From: Effrenium voratum
Lineage: Eukaryota; Sar; Dinophyceae; Suessiales; Symbiodiniaceae
Direction: 5' to 3'
Length of the DNA: 64,000 nt
Assembly: GCA_963377175.1 (NCBI GenBank)
Contig: CAUJNA010003315.1
Location: forward strand, 633,940-697,939
Below the pieces are notes generated by a model that searched no databases, had not been told where the DNA came from, and saw only the letters and a program-made list of their open reading frames with translations. Shown piece by piece: positions 49,565 to 61,944 of this stretch; positions within the stretch are counted from its first letter, which is position 1, and every line of letters starts with the position of its first letter. The position numbers and the translations under genes were made by a program.

Positions 49565-49710
49565 AAATTCAAAATATTGGTTGACGTTGGAAGGGGAGCA
49601 AAAAGTTAAATTTTGGCAGTTAAGTGGTTGGATTCCAACCACCAAACCACAATAAGCAAAAAAATCAAATGTTTCCCAACAACAACCAGGAAATTCTAGG
49701 GGTAGTGTCC
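49565..49710 (+). repeat. Dispersed host repeat copy
   Basis: GGTTGACGTTGGAAGGGG, GGCAGTTAAGTGGTTGGATT, TTTCCCAACAACAACC and AAATTCTAGGGG align with 18,110-18,240 and 26,225-26,340. Confidence 0.7.
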
Positions 49711-49719
49711 ATTTCCATT

Positions 49720-52600
49720 CTTTCCAGGGATCCGAATTTCTGTGCAGGAAACCGCCAAAAACCTTGGGGCGGCGCTGGCTTTTGAAAGGAACGATGGTTG
49801 AAAAGAATGGGGAATCAACCCCTAGAAAAATCGGGTCACCCCAAATGGGTTGCATGCCCTCTGGAAACATGGGCTACAACCTGTGGGCCCTGGGGCAAAT
49901 TTTGACTCATAGGGAGCCAGGGACCACCCAAGTTAAGGGACCGGTCCTTTGACCATGGCACACTTGGTCACTTTCAAGGGGTTTATGGATCGAATCTAAT
50001 TCATTGAGCTGGCCCTCCGAGCCCCTTTTTCGGCCAGTCAGAAAAAGGATCGACTTAGATCCCAGGGTGCCACACAAGGAGCTGATCTAAGCGAAGCTGG
50101 TGCCCCAGGGGTGAGAATGCCTCTCACTTGCAGCCAAGCCCATGTTTCCATTTACCAGGGCAACCCATTTGGGGTACCTATTTTTGACCCACAGCCATAT
50201 GGGCGTTTCTCAAAATAGGGGGCTGGTTCCACAAACCCTTAAGAAACCAAGCAAAAGAGGTCCACCATTTTGAGAAACTCCCTTCTGATGTCGCCCCACT
50301 TGGACCACAAAATTGTTCTTCCACCCCAACGAAAAGAAAAAGGCCGACCCTTCAGAAAGTGGCAAAGAAACAAAAACAACACCTAAAAGCGTGGAAAAAG
50401 CAAATCAAGAAACTTCGGCAGCCCACGCAAGGGAACCGGATCCCAACACATCCCTTGATTTTTCTCTAAGGAAACTTCCACAAGTGCCGAGCCCACCCAC
50501 CCCGCCCCCCCCCCCCCCCAAAAAAAAAAAAAGAAAGAAAAAGAAAACAAAGAAGACAAGTTCGCCTCTAAATAGGCAAAAAGGGGCCCAATGGCGAAAC
50601 ACCAAATACTGATTGAACTGTTTGTTTCTTCCCAAGCAGTTTTCGGCTTCAAGCAAGTCTTCTATGCGCAACCCTGCGAAAAGCTTCTCCCGTTGCCGGG
50701 CTGGTTGATGGGAAAACTGAAGGACAACAAAGGGACAAAAAACGGGAACCCCCAAACGGCTCCATTTTTCTGCCTTTGCACCTGGCAGAGGAAGACCAAG
50801 TCTTACCAAAAACATGCCCCCCCAAAAAGGAAGCCAACAACCACGAAAGCTCAAAATCAATTGTGTGAAACCCCAACAAATATCTTCAGATAAGTGAGGA
50901 CCCTGACAGTGGCCCAAGCTCAGATTTGGAGATCTCAGCGCAACTCCGCAGCGAATTCCAGCGAAACCAGGGCCCCTGGACATCAGCCCTACGTAAAGGA
51001 GTCTCACTTTGGGTGGGCAACTGAAAGCGTGATGTTCCCATCCACTACCAAGTCAGGCCAAACCGGGTGTTCAAAACCCATGGAAACACTGGGCACCCTG
51101 AGAAAACCACCAACCACCCCACCACCCCCTCCCTCGCCCCACCCCACCCCACCCCACGCTAAGAAACCCACCCCTGAGAAAACCACCCCACCTATAGATT
51201 CCCCCCCCCACCCCACGCCCCTATAGCTCCCCCCCCCCACACCCCCTGCCTGGAGAAGATGGCCTTCTGACCCGGGCGCTGGGGCACGCGCAGCACCTCC
51301 TGATCTTCCAACAGGACGCATCCCCCGCAGCCCTCAACAGCCCCCCCCCCCCCAGAAACAGGAAGCTATCGGACCCCCCAAAACCAAGAAAAACATGAGG
51401 TTGTCTGGTCCAAGCTGTAGCTAGCTTCGATTTTCTCGGTTATATAGTCGGTTGGAGACCCTTTGGACTGTCCAAATTCGGTGGAGGCAGTTCTGATTCT
51501 GACACCTCATCGCTAAGCTGAAGGCTTTGGGGTCGATCTAGCTCCCTCGTTCCCAGGCTGGGAGGGGGGGGGGGTTTGGAGGGTTCCTGGTGAAAGGGGG
51601 GAGATGTTAGGTAAACCCACATCAATTCGAGGTAGTCCTTGTTCCCACTAACATGGCACCTAACAAGGAGCCCCTAAAAAAGGAAAACTCATCTTCCAGG
51701 TACCCTCCCACAGGTGCCATGTTAGTGGAAGGGAGTCCTCGTTCCCTTACTTGCACTGCAGCAGCAATTGCCTCCAAAACATGCGGCCGGCCGCTCCTCC
51801 CCTGTCTCCGTGTCGTGCACGGAGATGGCTGAGCTGCTGCTTGCCAACCAGTGGGCGCGGGTGGGGGACAGGCACGCCGACACCAAGGTGGGGAAGGTCC
51901 TGCACGGACCCTACGGCAGAAGTCCACCTCTACAAATCGGCGCATCAAAGCGTCCCCCAAAATGAGAGTCCTCTGAAACTGTTTTTTCCCCTAAATTCTA
52001 TGACAATCGGTAAAGAAGTATTTCATGGGAACCCCGGATGACTGAACCGAACCAGTCGACTTTTTTGGGGACGGTGTCGCACAAATGAACTAGTGGTTGA
52101 CAAATTCGTTGCCGGCGCTGGACAAACATGGAAGGCTCCCCTATTTTGAAACACTCCCAATGCCCAGCGTTTTGATCTTTGCTTACTTCGCGAGGTCCTG
52201 GACTTTAAACTTTGTGGGAAGACCATGTCTGGTGACAAATAACAAGTGTTGACCGTTTTGGCCCATCCACTCAGGAAGTGAGTTTAAGGCCCACTAAACG
52301 GCAGTTAACTTTGTTTGGTGGGTGATGTTGGGAAAATGTAGGGAACGCAGTTCTTCTCGACTATAGGGTCCAAAGCTTCACCCCCTACAAATCAAGTCCC
52401 TGTTGTCTGAGTCCCTTTGGACAAACAAAGTCTGGATTCAGTGTGAAACAGATCCCGGTCCTTGCAGTGACCAATGTAGCAGGTACCATACCATGATGTA
52501 AAACCTAGAGGTAAGAAACCCTCATCTACCATTGTCTTCAAGTGGAAGAGTAGTGCTCCTAGTTTCCCTGCAAACAAAGCGGCACCCTCAAAAGAACATA
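49720..52600. other. Gene-poor host DNA
   Basis: No well-supported exon. A GC-rich island at 51,740-51,930 could be coding (plus strand AELLLANQWARVGDRHADTK), but I cannot decide the strand. It contains C/A homopolymers (50,500-50,530) and the C-rich run at 51,105-51,240. Confidence 0.4.
51105..51240 (+). repeat. C-rich (CCCCACCCCA) tract
   Basis: Dense C3-C8 runs separated by A/T; the complement is G-quadruplex-prone. Confidence 0.6.
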
Positions 52601-52609
52601 GCCATATAG

Positions 52610-52735
52610 TGTGCCCTACGGAAATCCAAAGTATCCTCCAGCATCCCTGCCTGCGATAGAGGAGCTGATCTTCCTGGAAGAGCGCCACGCTTTGCCCGCT
52701 GGCCGTGAGAATCCTGAATTTGGCTGAGAAAAAAC
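52610..52735 (-). CDS. Host mini-exon, repeat-unit type
   Basis: The minus strand reads SAKFRILTASGQSVALFQED then QLLYRRQGCWRILWISV, matching the G-x-x-V-x-L-F...L-x-R...W pattern of the mini-exons at 17.5, 18.8 and 26.0 kb. It is the nearest candidate exon on the right side of the viral insertion. Confidence 0.4.
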
Positions 52736-53293
52736 CTTCGGGCACCCAAGGTCTGGAAAAGACGACGGCACAACATACTTGCCTTCCTCTTTGGTTGCAC
52801 ATAAAGCAGCCAAAAAGGGGGCTGCCCTTCGTGTCATTGTCAGAAACTCCGGATTCCCTAAATTTGCAAGTAGAGCAACAAGGGAAGTCTGTAAATTACC
52901 ATTTGCATAGATATGTTGCCGCTTGCCATTTGGCTGTGGCTCAAAAAACCGGTACCAAAACGGAGCCCTAGTAAATGGAACCAAAGACTAAAACCCGCGT
53001 AACCCCCTCTGTTTAATTTTGAGCCACACCCATTTGCCAGAACCTTTGCGTTTAGACGCGGCCAGCTGGACGAACTCCTGCCCACAAAGCCCTGGCTTCT
53101 GATGATTCTTCTGGCAAATGCCAACAAACCTTATGGTTTCCTTCCCATGACACCTCATTTCTTGGTGCGGCCTAAAAGGATTTCGGACTTCGCAATCCAC
53201 GTAGACACCAGCCCTACGCCCTGGAATGATTTGATTCTTCTGGACAATGGTGCGGCCCAAAGGGAAGTTTTAGCACCCATCCGCCTAGCCACC

Positions 53294-53413
53294 CTAGGTC
53301 CTCCAGTAGAGAGGATAGAATAAGAGTATCCTGTATCCTTTCTTCTGTAGTTTATTTTAGTAGGGGCCCCTCCCCCAAAAAAGCAAGCGGTAAAAGGGCG
53401 CTGGGGGACCTAG
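53294..53413 (+). repeat. Short CTAGGTCC-ended repeat, copy C
   Basis: 120 bp from CTAGGTCCTCCAG to GGGGGACCTAG. On the minus strand its edge gives CTAG|GTCCCCC exactly where the GC-rich exon-like segment at 53,414-53,600 ends, placing a GT at the boundary. Confidence 0.75.
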
Positions 53414-53600
53414 CGCCGGAACTCTGACGCGTCGAAACGCGCCTCCGGGGCCGCCAAATGATGAAGACCGGCTCATCCTCGAGGACCACATCCGGGTCCT
53501 CGAGCACCTGGCCCCGGAAGACCTCGGGGAGCTCGGGAAAACGACCCGACCGCGCCGGTTCAGCCGGGCGGTTTTTGATGGCGCACTTGTCGCAGCCCTG
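53414..53600 (-). CDS. Host exon abutting repeat copy C
   Basis: The minus strand reads GCDKCAIKNRPAEPARSGRF, then ELPEVFRGQVLEDPDVVLED and EPVFIIWRPRRR. It is a GC-rich island. A related PExFRGxV phrase is found on the minus strand near 60,650-60,690. Family unknown. It probably belongs to the same minus-strand gene as 54,420-54,539. Confidence 0.4.
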
Positions 53601-54334
53601 AAAAGGAAGCAAAAGAAAAAGAACACCCCATGTTGTTATGTTGGGGCTCCCAACCTTTAGAGGCAAATCCATTTTTCGATGGAGCTCCAAAGAGTACCCC
53701 CCAGAAGCATCTGTTTCCTTCGGTTGGCCGGCGTGGTGGGGTTCTCTCTGTCTCTCTAACAATCAGATAGGTAGGATAAATCACACGACGTAATGAACTC
53801 CCAGGAAAACAACCGACTTCCAACAAAGGTAAATCAAGATTCAGCGGACCAAAAACTTGTAAGGGGACCCCTGTGCGGGTTTCATGTTTTTGGGAGGGTA
53901 CACCAGGGTGAGTTGATAGGCACAATTCCCTTGTGATTTAGGGAAGGGGTGACCAAACCAAAGTTGGGATATTGTGCCAACTGTCAACCAACTGTATATA
54001 TCAAAACAGGAAAATAACAAAACTCGAAAATTATCAAACGGGAACATAGCCAAATGTCTGTTTTGGAAGTGTCACAAAGGACACCTATGGCCTGAAAGCA
54101 GGTATCCAAATAAAATGCCCTGCAATCATACGAATTACCTGCGGCCCCCTTTTTCATTCAATGTCTCCATCCCACCAAATATTTGAGGGTTGATTCCCCA
54201 TTCTTTCCAACCATCGTTCTTTCCGAACACCGGATCCATTTCCCTGGGTTTCCGGAGGTTTTCTAGAAATAAATTCGGGTCCCTGGGCTCAGAATGGGGA
54301 AGGATCCCCACCCCCTTAAAAAAGGACATCCATT

Positions 54335-54410
54335 TCTGGTTCCATTTACCCTTTTATTGGGGAAGACGAGGTCAATGGAATTGGGCCCCCCCACCCCCAA
54401 CAATTCCTTC
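54335..54410 (-). repeat. Dispersed host repeat, inverted partial copy
   Basis: TTCCATTTACCCTTTTATTG followed by GAAGAC and AATGGAATTGGGCCCCCC is the reverse complement of the sequence right of the viral insertion. Confidence 0.6.
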
Positions 54411-54419
54411 CAAAGGCGC

Positions 54420-54539
54420 CAGGTCGAAGCCGTCTCTGGCGCAAGCCTTGGTCACCGCCGCCCGCAGATCTGCCACGCGAGGGGCGTCAGGCACGGAGGT
54501 CACGGTGGCGCCGTCCAGGGAGACCACGGAGAGCGGCAT
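54420..54539 (-). CDS. Candidate first exon, ubiquitin-like start
   Basis: From an ATG at 54,539 the minus strand reads MPLSVVSLDGATVTSVPDAP then RVADLRAAVTKACARDGFDL, the strand-turn-strand-helix opening of a ubiquitin-like fold. I recall this start as common in dinoflagellate proteins. It could be the N-terminus of the mini-exon gene extending leftward. Confidence 0.4.
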
Positions 54540-54544
54540 GGCGA

Positions 54545-54715
54545 GGGGTTGGGGGGGTTGCAGGGGGTTGAATGTTGAAGGGGTTGGGGGTTGGGTGTTG
54601 AAGGGGTTGGGGGGGTTGGGGGGGTTGGGGGGGTGTTGAAGGGGTTGGGGGGGGTTGGGGGGGTGTTGAAGGGGTTGGGGGGCTTGGGGGGCTTGGGGTT
54701 TTTGGGGGTTGTGGG
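54545..54715 (+). repeat. GGGGTTG minisatellite
   Basis: Units of GTTGAAGGGGTTGGGGGG repeat imperfectly for about 170 bp; strongly G-quadruplex-prone on the plus strand. Confidence 0.75.
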
Positions 54716-54859
54716 AGGGGTACTGGTACCTGGTAGACAGGTCGACACCTATAGCCCCCCCTCCATTTGCGAATTATTACGTGCACTGGAGAAAAAAACA
54801 CTCCCAGTGAGTGATAGCCTTGAAAACTGACAGGGGAAAATGAAGACATGTTCTTAAGC

Positions 54860-56815
54860 AAACTCTTTTAGCAACTTTTAGGGCATTGGTGTTTTGGAGC
54901 TCAGGCTTGCAACGTGTACTCTAGGTGTCCGTGGAACGGCTGGGGATGAGAGAATCATGAAGATAAGAATCCTAGCAAGGATCCCAAATGAAAGTAAGGT
55001 GTCCAATGTGTCCAATTGCCGGCAATCTTCATCATGTTGTTTATTAAGCACATGTTTCACGAGGGAGAAAATCCAACCGGTTGGTGATGGGTCCCCTTTG
55101 GGTCAACATTGGGTCAACTTTAGTGGGTCCACCACTTCAACTGCTTCTACTAATGTAGTATTGCCTCATGGAAATCAGGATGGTAGAGGTCATCTTTAAT
55201 TTGCTTCATCGCCCCGTGCAAAAAGTAAACATATCTCCAGCAGTCACAGACTCCCTTTAAAACCAACAGGCCAACCGGGGCAACAAATAGAGCGTGTTCT
55301 TGAGCAAATGGAGGCCATGGTTCCTGCAGGCACCTGATGCATGTTGACATGTCGGGGGCTGGCAAGATGGCTGAAGGGCCGGAAGGCATTCAAACCGAGG
55401 ACGAGGGCAGGTCACCCCAGTCACCCTGGTAGAAAAAGGGCACTGGGGTGGACAATTCTTAGAGGGGACCCCACCAAACATATACTGGGCGGAAAACCTA
55501 CGATCTTAACAAGCTAAAGGGGGCGGCTGAGAAGCGCCAAGTGTAGGAAAGAAACAAGGGTGTCTCTGAACAAACAACTGGTGGACTTTGCGTGATCCGA
55601 TGTCCGATTCCCTCCGTCCGACCCAAAAATATAAAACATATTGGGCAAAGCTGCTGCTACACTTCACTGGGCGCCTTGCAAACCGGCCAAAATGACCATG
55701 GCCATTTGGAGAATCAAGGCAACCTTGTCCTTCTTTTCGGAGACCTGTTAGCAAGTCCAGCCCCCTCCGAGGAAAAAAACCACCGAACGGTTTTGAGGTT
55801 CACCACGGGACAGCTTGAGCGGTCCCGGCGGTAGCTGCGCTGGGTGTATGGCAAGGACCCCTTGTCACAGCCCTGCCTGCGCATCCGGCGACGCCTGCGA
55901 GGCACCGACAGCTGCATGCGACCCGCAAGGGGAAAAACAACATATTTCCAGTAGCGCAGCGAATCGCTGGACGACATGCGATGTCTACATCCAAAAGCAG
56001 CCTGCCCAAAGGGCCTGCAAATGAGCGGTATCTTCTTGGGACATTGAGCAAACTCAGCCCCAACTGGCAAACAAGAGATTTCACAGGCCGGCTTTGGCGA
56101 AGTGAGAAGGGGAAACAACAAAGCCCTCCGGACTCTCCGCCAAAGACTCAGCTATGACCAATGATCGGTTGGTCTGAGTGGTAAACAAGGGGGACTGGAA
56201 AAATGTGACAAACCGCCACGCAGCCGTTTCCTTCAGCATCTGCAAAAATCAGGAGCTGCTTAGCACTGTGAAATGGTGCCGAACACTCCCTCTTTCACGC
56301 GGTCATAGGGGCTTTTGCCTTTTCCAAGCAGGGCGGCCCCAAATCCGATGTCCAATCCGGAAAGCGTGACCGAGTGAATCTGAGACTGGGTCCATTCAAG
56401 TGACATCCTCAACATGCCCTGCAAAATAGGATGTCCAAAGGAAAATCACCACAAAAGTAAACGTACTTTTGAGAGCCCTTCAACTTGCAACACCTTTAAA
56501 AGACCCAGTCTAAACCATGTTTGCCCCACCCTTTCGGACAGTGCCTGCCTGTGCGGGTGCCTCGTCTGCAACGTGCTGCTGGTGAACGTGGCTCGCAGCC
56601 TCTGCGATGGAAGCCGGCACGGCGAGCGAAAAATCCTACGCACATGTGTTGTCAGCATCTGAGCCTACCAGCGGACATGCACTGCATATATGCAGGCCCT
56701 AAACAGCAAGCACTTAGACACACAGTTCAATAGGCAAGATCGAACACGTAAGCAACATGGTAATTGTTAACTGGCAACAGCAATCAAATAGCACAGAGCA
56801 AGCAATCCTGCAAAC
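54860..56815. other. Gene-poor host DNA
   Basis: No supported exon. GC-rich islands at 55,815-55,940 and 56,540-56,640 could be mini-exons, but no frame is convincing. Confidence 0.4.
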
Positions 56816-56819
56816 AATA

Positions 56820-57500
56820 CCTATCTATCTATAAATCAATCAATCAATCAATCAATGAAGCAAGAAAGCAAGAAAGCAAGAAAGCAAGAAAGCAAGCAAG
56901 CAAGCAAGCAATCAATCAATCAATCAAATCAAATCAAATCAAATCAAATCAAATCAATCAATCGATCGATCGATCAATCAATAAATCAATCCAATCCAAT
57001 CCATTCATCCATTCATCCATTCATCCATTCATCCATTCATCCATCCATCCATCCATCCATCCATCCATCCATCCATCCACCCACCCATCCAATCCATCAA
57101 TCCAATCCATCAATCCATCAATCCATCAATCCATCAATCCATCAAATCAAATCAAATCAAATCAACTCAAATCAAATCAAATCAATCAATCAATCAATCA
57201 AATCAATCAAATCAAATCAAATCAAATCAAATCAAACAATCAATCAAGTCAATCAACCAAGCAATCAATCAATCAATCAATCAATCAGTCAACAAATCAT
57301 CCAATCAACCAACCAATCTGTGAGTCAGTCAATCAACAAACAACCAATGACACAGTCAATCAGCCAATCAATCAACCAATCAATCAAATGCAATGCAACC
57401 TGTGCCATGCAATCTATGCCACCTATCCAACCAATCCAATCAGTCGGTCAGTCAGTCTGCTAGCCAGTCAGTGAGTCAGTCAAACGACCAATCAATCAAG
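56820..57500 (+). repeat. Compound tetra/pentanucleotide microsatellite
   Basis: Successive blocks of (ATCA)n, (AGCA/AGAA)n, (AAATC)n, (CGAT)n, (CATC)n, (AATC)n and (CAGT)n-like units. Open frames rich in NQSI/HPSI here are repeat artefacts. Confidence 0.9.
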
Positions 57501-60375
57501 CCAAGCCCAAACCAAACCAAACCCAACCAAATCAAACTAAACCCAAACAAACAAGCAAAAACACAAAGCACAAAACGCACAACAAAACAAACAAGCACAC
57601 AAACAATGCAAACAAAGCACCCAGGCCACAAAACAAAACAGAGCACAAAGAGCTGACAAACAGAACAAGGGAACAAACGGTACCTAAAACCGACCAATAC
57701 ACAGCAATAACAACAAGCTATACGTCCAAAAGCAAATGCAAAACGACAGGCCTGCCAATGGATAAGCACATGTAAATCTACAGAAACAATCCTCTAAGCC
57801 AGTACCAAATGAAAGCCCGTGCCAGTACCAAATGAAAGGATCTCCCTGGTATTCTTGTCCCGTGTCATAGTCAAAAGGTACCAACATGGTGAACCCAAAG
57901 CCTTGCAAAGAGTTTCCAAGGCGATAGATAACCTACCCATTTTGGGTTGGGAGTGTCCCCAGCTTGAAATTGCCCGAGTTTTGACTGCTCGCTGTAAGTT
58001 GACCAAGTGATGTTCAACTCCACCATGGGGGAAACCACTTTTGAGCCAATTTAAAGGGAGTGTGCTGTTGGTGGGGGTATTCAAAGGCGAACTCTGAAAT
58101 ATGGGTGTTTTTGTTTGGCCCTGTGTTTTGTGAAAAACCTTAGCGCGCGCACGCCCATGACCAAACAGGCAGTGCACTGCCAAATCATCACCTTGAGTCG
58201 CCCAGCAAAAACATGAAACATGGAAAATACGTCGAGTAGTAACTGATTCCCGTTAAAACCAAGGGAAACAAGACCCACTCATGTCAGCCAATGGAAGCTC
58301 ATGTAGGCCCAGCAGCCTATCCTTTGACAGTCTGTTATCCATCTTTGACAAGGTGCCACCAGGTACAGCTTGGTGAACTTGTGGGTCAAACTCAGACACG
58401 CAACCACTAAACCAACGAAACACCTCTACCTGGAGTCTCCATGACCCTTTGAAAATAAGTCAATTTTCTTCAAAATGGGTCATTTCAATGACCCCTTTAT
58501 TTTGAGTAATGGCCCCTCATGGAGGGAGTTGGCCCTTTTTGGGTTTAAAGATTAAAGGAAAACTAACACGGAACCCGAAATCCGGGTGGTCTTCAGCTTT
58601 TGGTGTCCGTTGAAAACACAACCGCAACAAAGGACCCCCTACAAGCCACCACCAAAAGGAAACCACCCATTTTGGTGGGTGGTCCTCTATTTTCAGACAA
58701 GCCCATTTAAGCTATGAACTTTAAGAGGCAACCACCTCAAAAGTGAGTGAACATGAATTCCCACCTAAATCATGTCCACCAGTTCGGGTCCCCAACAAAA
58801 AACATCACCGAATCACCCCCCATTTTGGTGTCGCCTTTTTTCAGTGGGAAAAGCTCCTCGGCCGCAGCGAACGGCCCAACGCCTCGGCGGCGCGCCGCGC
58901 CGCCGCCGCCTCGGCGGCAGCCGCGGCGGAGGCCGCGCGCTCGCGCCTGGCCGCGGGAAGTTTTGAAAGCGCGAGCCAGACCAGGCCTCGGCATTTCTGG
59001 CGGCTTTTCAGCTTTTGCTAGTTGTTTTTTGCTTTCTGGCGGCCGCTGTCGGCTCTTTTGTTGGGCGTTTTGGCGTTTTGGCGGCGGGGTTTCCCGTCCA
59101 GCAACCCTGGTAGTGCGTTGTTGTTGCGTGTTTTTTTTTGGTTCCCCTGTTTTTTTTTTTTAGGCATCCAGTCTGTTAGAATGAGGCAGCAGCTGCTTGT
59201 AAGGGATCTCTTTGGTGGTTTTCAAGCGATTGGGCGTGTCTTAAACAAGGAACCATGTTCTGCGGTTTCAAAGGGAAGCCAAGAATAATTCCACCATTTT
59301 AAGGGGTCCCCCAAAAAAACACTCTCCCATTTGGGTGGCCCGTCTTTGAGCCGGTTTTGAAGGGGAACGAAGAGGAACCCCGATTCCATTTTGGCTGGCC
59401 CCCCTAACGAAGACACAAGCATTTGAAGGGAAACCTACCATCGGGAGCTGCTCAAATAGTGGTCAGTTTGGGGCGCAACCCTTTTAGGTAAGGGGAGCCA
59501 CTGGCGAAAGATTCCCTTCAAATACAATAGATATTCTTGAGAAAATGGAAGCAGCCATTTGACGAAGTGTCTCTAATATATATATATATATATCAAATTG
59601 GCTCGCACCCCTTTCAAGGAGATATTCGAAGGGGAGCCACAGGAACCCAAGCATGTTGGGGTTAACAAAATAGATGAGAGAAACATCTCTGGCTATCGTC
59701 TCTCGAGGGCTTGGGAACCTCGTTTCAATCCTTCCTTCCCTTTTGGAAACCAGAAACAAAATCGTGGGGCAGGGAGTGGTTCACTCCTAGTCATGGGCTC
59801 CCATTGGCCCAAAGCGAACGTCCATGGCGCAAAGCGCGCCAAAGTCTGGACTTCTTTACCAAAGTTTGTTGCGAACTTGCCGCAACGCTTCTAGTTGGAC
59901 AAGAAGTACTGAGAGACTAGTCGACCCATCCAAAAAAAGAAAGGGGAAGCTTACCTCTATTTGGCTTGGATTGGTGGTTTAGAGGTTTCGGGGTAGTTCG
60001 GGTAGTTTCTCAGTTGCTCTCCACAAGAGCTAGGGGGTTCAAATTCCCAAACCACATATCCAAATCACCAATTTGAGGGAAAATCCCACCTACCTTAAGG
60101 GGGAGGGGGTGGGGGTCCCCCAATTCCATTTATTTAGTCTTCCCCACGTCACAAAAGGGAAAATCGGACCATACATGGAGATCTCCAGGAATCACATCCC
60201 CCAATTCCATTTTGAAGAGGTGGGAAGGGAAGCAGATTCGAAACAAGCCGCACGCGGCGCACGCGGCTTTGCCTCAGTGCTCGCTGCAGCTCCGCCACAT
60301 CCTGTCCCGTCTGCCTCGTCGCGGGTCTCGGGACCCAGACGGGTGATTGGCCGCTGAGAGGCGCGGGACGTTTGT
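57500..60375. other. Gene-poor host DNA
   Basis: No firm exon. An Ala/Arg-rich GC island at 58,855-58,990 (plus strand AARRAAAASAAAAAEAARSR) is of uncertain status. There is an (AT)n tract at 59,576-59,592. Confidence 0.4.
59973..60056 (+). other. tRNA-like segment (possible SINE head)
   Basis: 84 nt. The 5' GGTGGTTT faces 3' AAACCAC, GTTCAAAT sits where a T-loop would be, and a stem CTCTCCACAAGAG resembles a long variable or anticodon arm. It resembles the shorter segment at 18,578. No clear anticodon loop; a tRNA-derived SINE remnant is more likely than a tRNA gene. Confidence 0.25.
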
Positions 60376-60487
60376 CTAGGCCCTCCAGTAGAGAGGCTAG
60401 AAGAAGGGTACCCGATTTTTTTCCTGTAGTCTATCCTACTAAACCTTCTCCCAAAAAAGGAGTGAGAAAGGGCACTGGGGGACCTAG
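60376..60487 (+). repeat. Short CTAGGTCC-ended repeat, copy D
   Basis: 112 bp from CTAGGCCCTCCAG to GGGGGACCTAG, with the shared interior. It directly follows a GC-rich exon-like stretch at 60,245-60,375. Confidence 0.7.
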
Positions 60488-61806
60488 ATGTGAACTGAGG
60501 ATTCCAGGAGGACGTATTATTCTAAGCGGAGGGCGGGGTCCATCCCGGGGGCAGGGGGGTCCAGCCCGGAAAGGGGCTCTCAACTATCCACCCCCCTTGG
60601 ACCTACCCCCCCCCCCACGAAATGTTCCATGGGCGGCACTACCAGCTCCGTCTGTTTCTTCACCTCGCCCCGGAAGCTCTCCGGAACCTTTAAAACGCTT
60701 TCGATTTGCCAAAAGAAGCAAGGAAAACGGGACCCGCTACCTTGGCTTCACCGGGAACAAGCCCCTTAGGCCCTTGCTACACTGCGGAAGGGGGCGTATG
60801 TTTGTATGGGCTCCTTCACCTGTTTTCCCTTCGGTGCTAGACTTGCCATTCAGAGGTCCGCAGTGGTGCGCCTTGTTTGAGCCCCATCTGGGGCTCCATG
60901 ACTGGACCTTTGGTTATAGGCTAGGGCTGCAAATAGACCCTCGGTGATCAACGGGCTGCATAGGGTTTGGGCAGGGAGGCATCCAGAGTATTTTGCAGGG
61001 GGGAGGGGCTTTTAGCACTTGCTATGGTTTTGTTTCGTAGTTTAGCCATCCCCGCTTTGTTTCGTCTATGCTCTATCTACTGTGGATGGACCAAATCCTG
61101 CACCACTTTGAAACCATAGGATACCACCGTTCGTTGGCGTTTCGGCTTTGCCGGGCAGCGAGGACGCGGATCCCCAGAAGATGCCGCAGCAAAGGCCGAT
61201 CAAGACCTGAGCGGCTTGTGGATTCTGGCGGAGCTCCATTTCCTTGTGTTACCTTGGTGGGCATAATCACACTCACTTGCACACTGCGCACTTTGGAGTC
61301 ATCCTGCCCATGCTGATCAAAAGCGGTTCGTTTTTTGGTACGGAAACGACTTGTTCGAGGCCCTCTGGTAAGGACATGACTTCTTCGAGGCCCTCTGAAC
61401 ATCTGGGGTACGCAGATGATATTTGATTCTGATTCCGCGTCATATTAAGTCTGCCCGAAGTATGCTTGCTTTCAAACAATGTGTGTGTTTCTTTCTGTGG
61501 GGAGACCCCCAAACTGGCTGTTGACCTTCTGGTTTCCCTTTAGGGGAGACCTGTTGTTTTAGGTTTTAAAGGGGAAACCAAATGGACACCGCGATTTGGA
61601 GGGGCTGAACTGGAAGCCAAAGGATTCCGCCGGTGGGGATTCCAAATCCTCATGTCGACCTCCCCCCCCTGGAAGAAAGGAAGCCCCACCACAAGGGGAC
61701 CCCCTGATGAACTGAGGATCTATTTTCCAGGGGTGGACATTTTGAGACAACCCCACCTTTCCTGTAAGGGAGCCGAAAATCAAACTTTTTGGCCTTGGCG
61801 TCACTG

Positions 61807-61908
61807 GGTGAGAATAAGGGTACCCTTTTTTCCTGTAGTCAATTTTAATCGGAGAACCCTCCCAACCAAGGAAGGGCCTAAAAAGGGCACTGATTACTGG
61901 GGGCCTAG
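61807..61908 (+). repeat. Short CTAGGTCC-ended repeat, copy E (5' truncated)
   Basis: It starts within GTGAGAATAAGGGTACCC, and ends GGGGGCCTAG. It is followed closely by the GC-rich segment at 61,945-62,080. Confidence 0.55.
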
Positions 61909-61944
61909 AGGGGAGACAAGAAACGGCAAACCACTGCAGCGGAC

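Noticed and set aside
56820..57500. Long open frames rich in Asn-Gln-Ser-Ile and His-Pro-Ser-Ile
   Set aside because: They are translations of tetra- and pentanucleotide microsatellites, open in two frames at once.
58855..58990. Ala/Arg-rich GC island as a firm exon
   Set aside because: Both strands give low-complexity frames; strand and boundaries cannot be decided.
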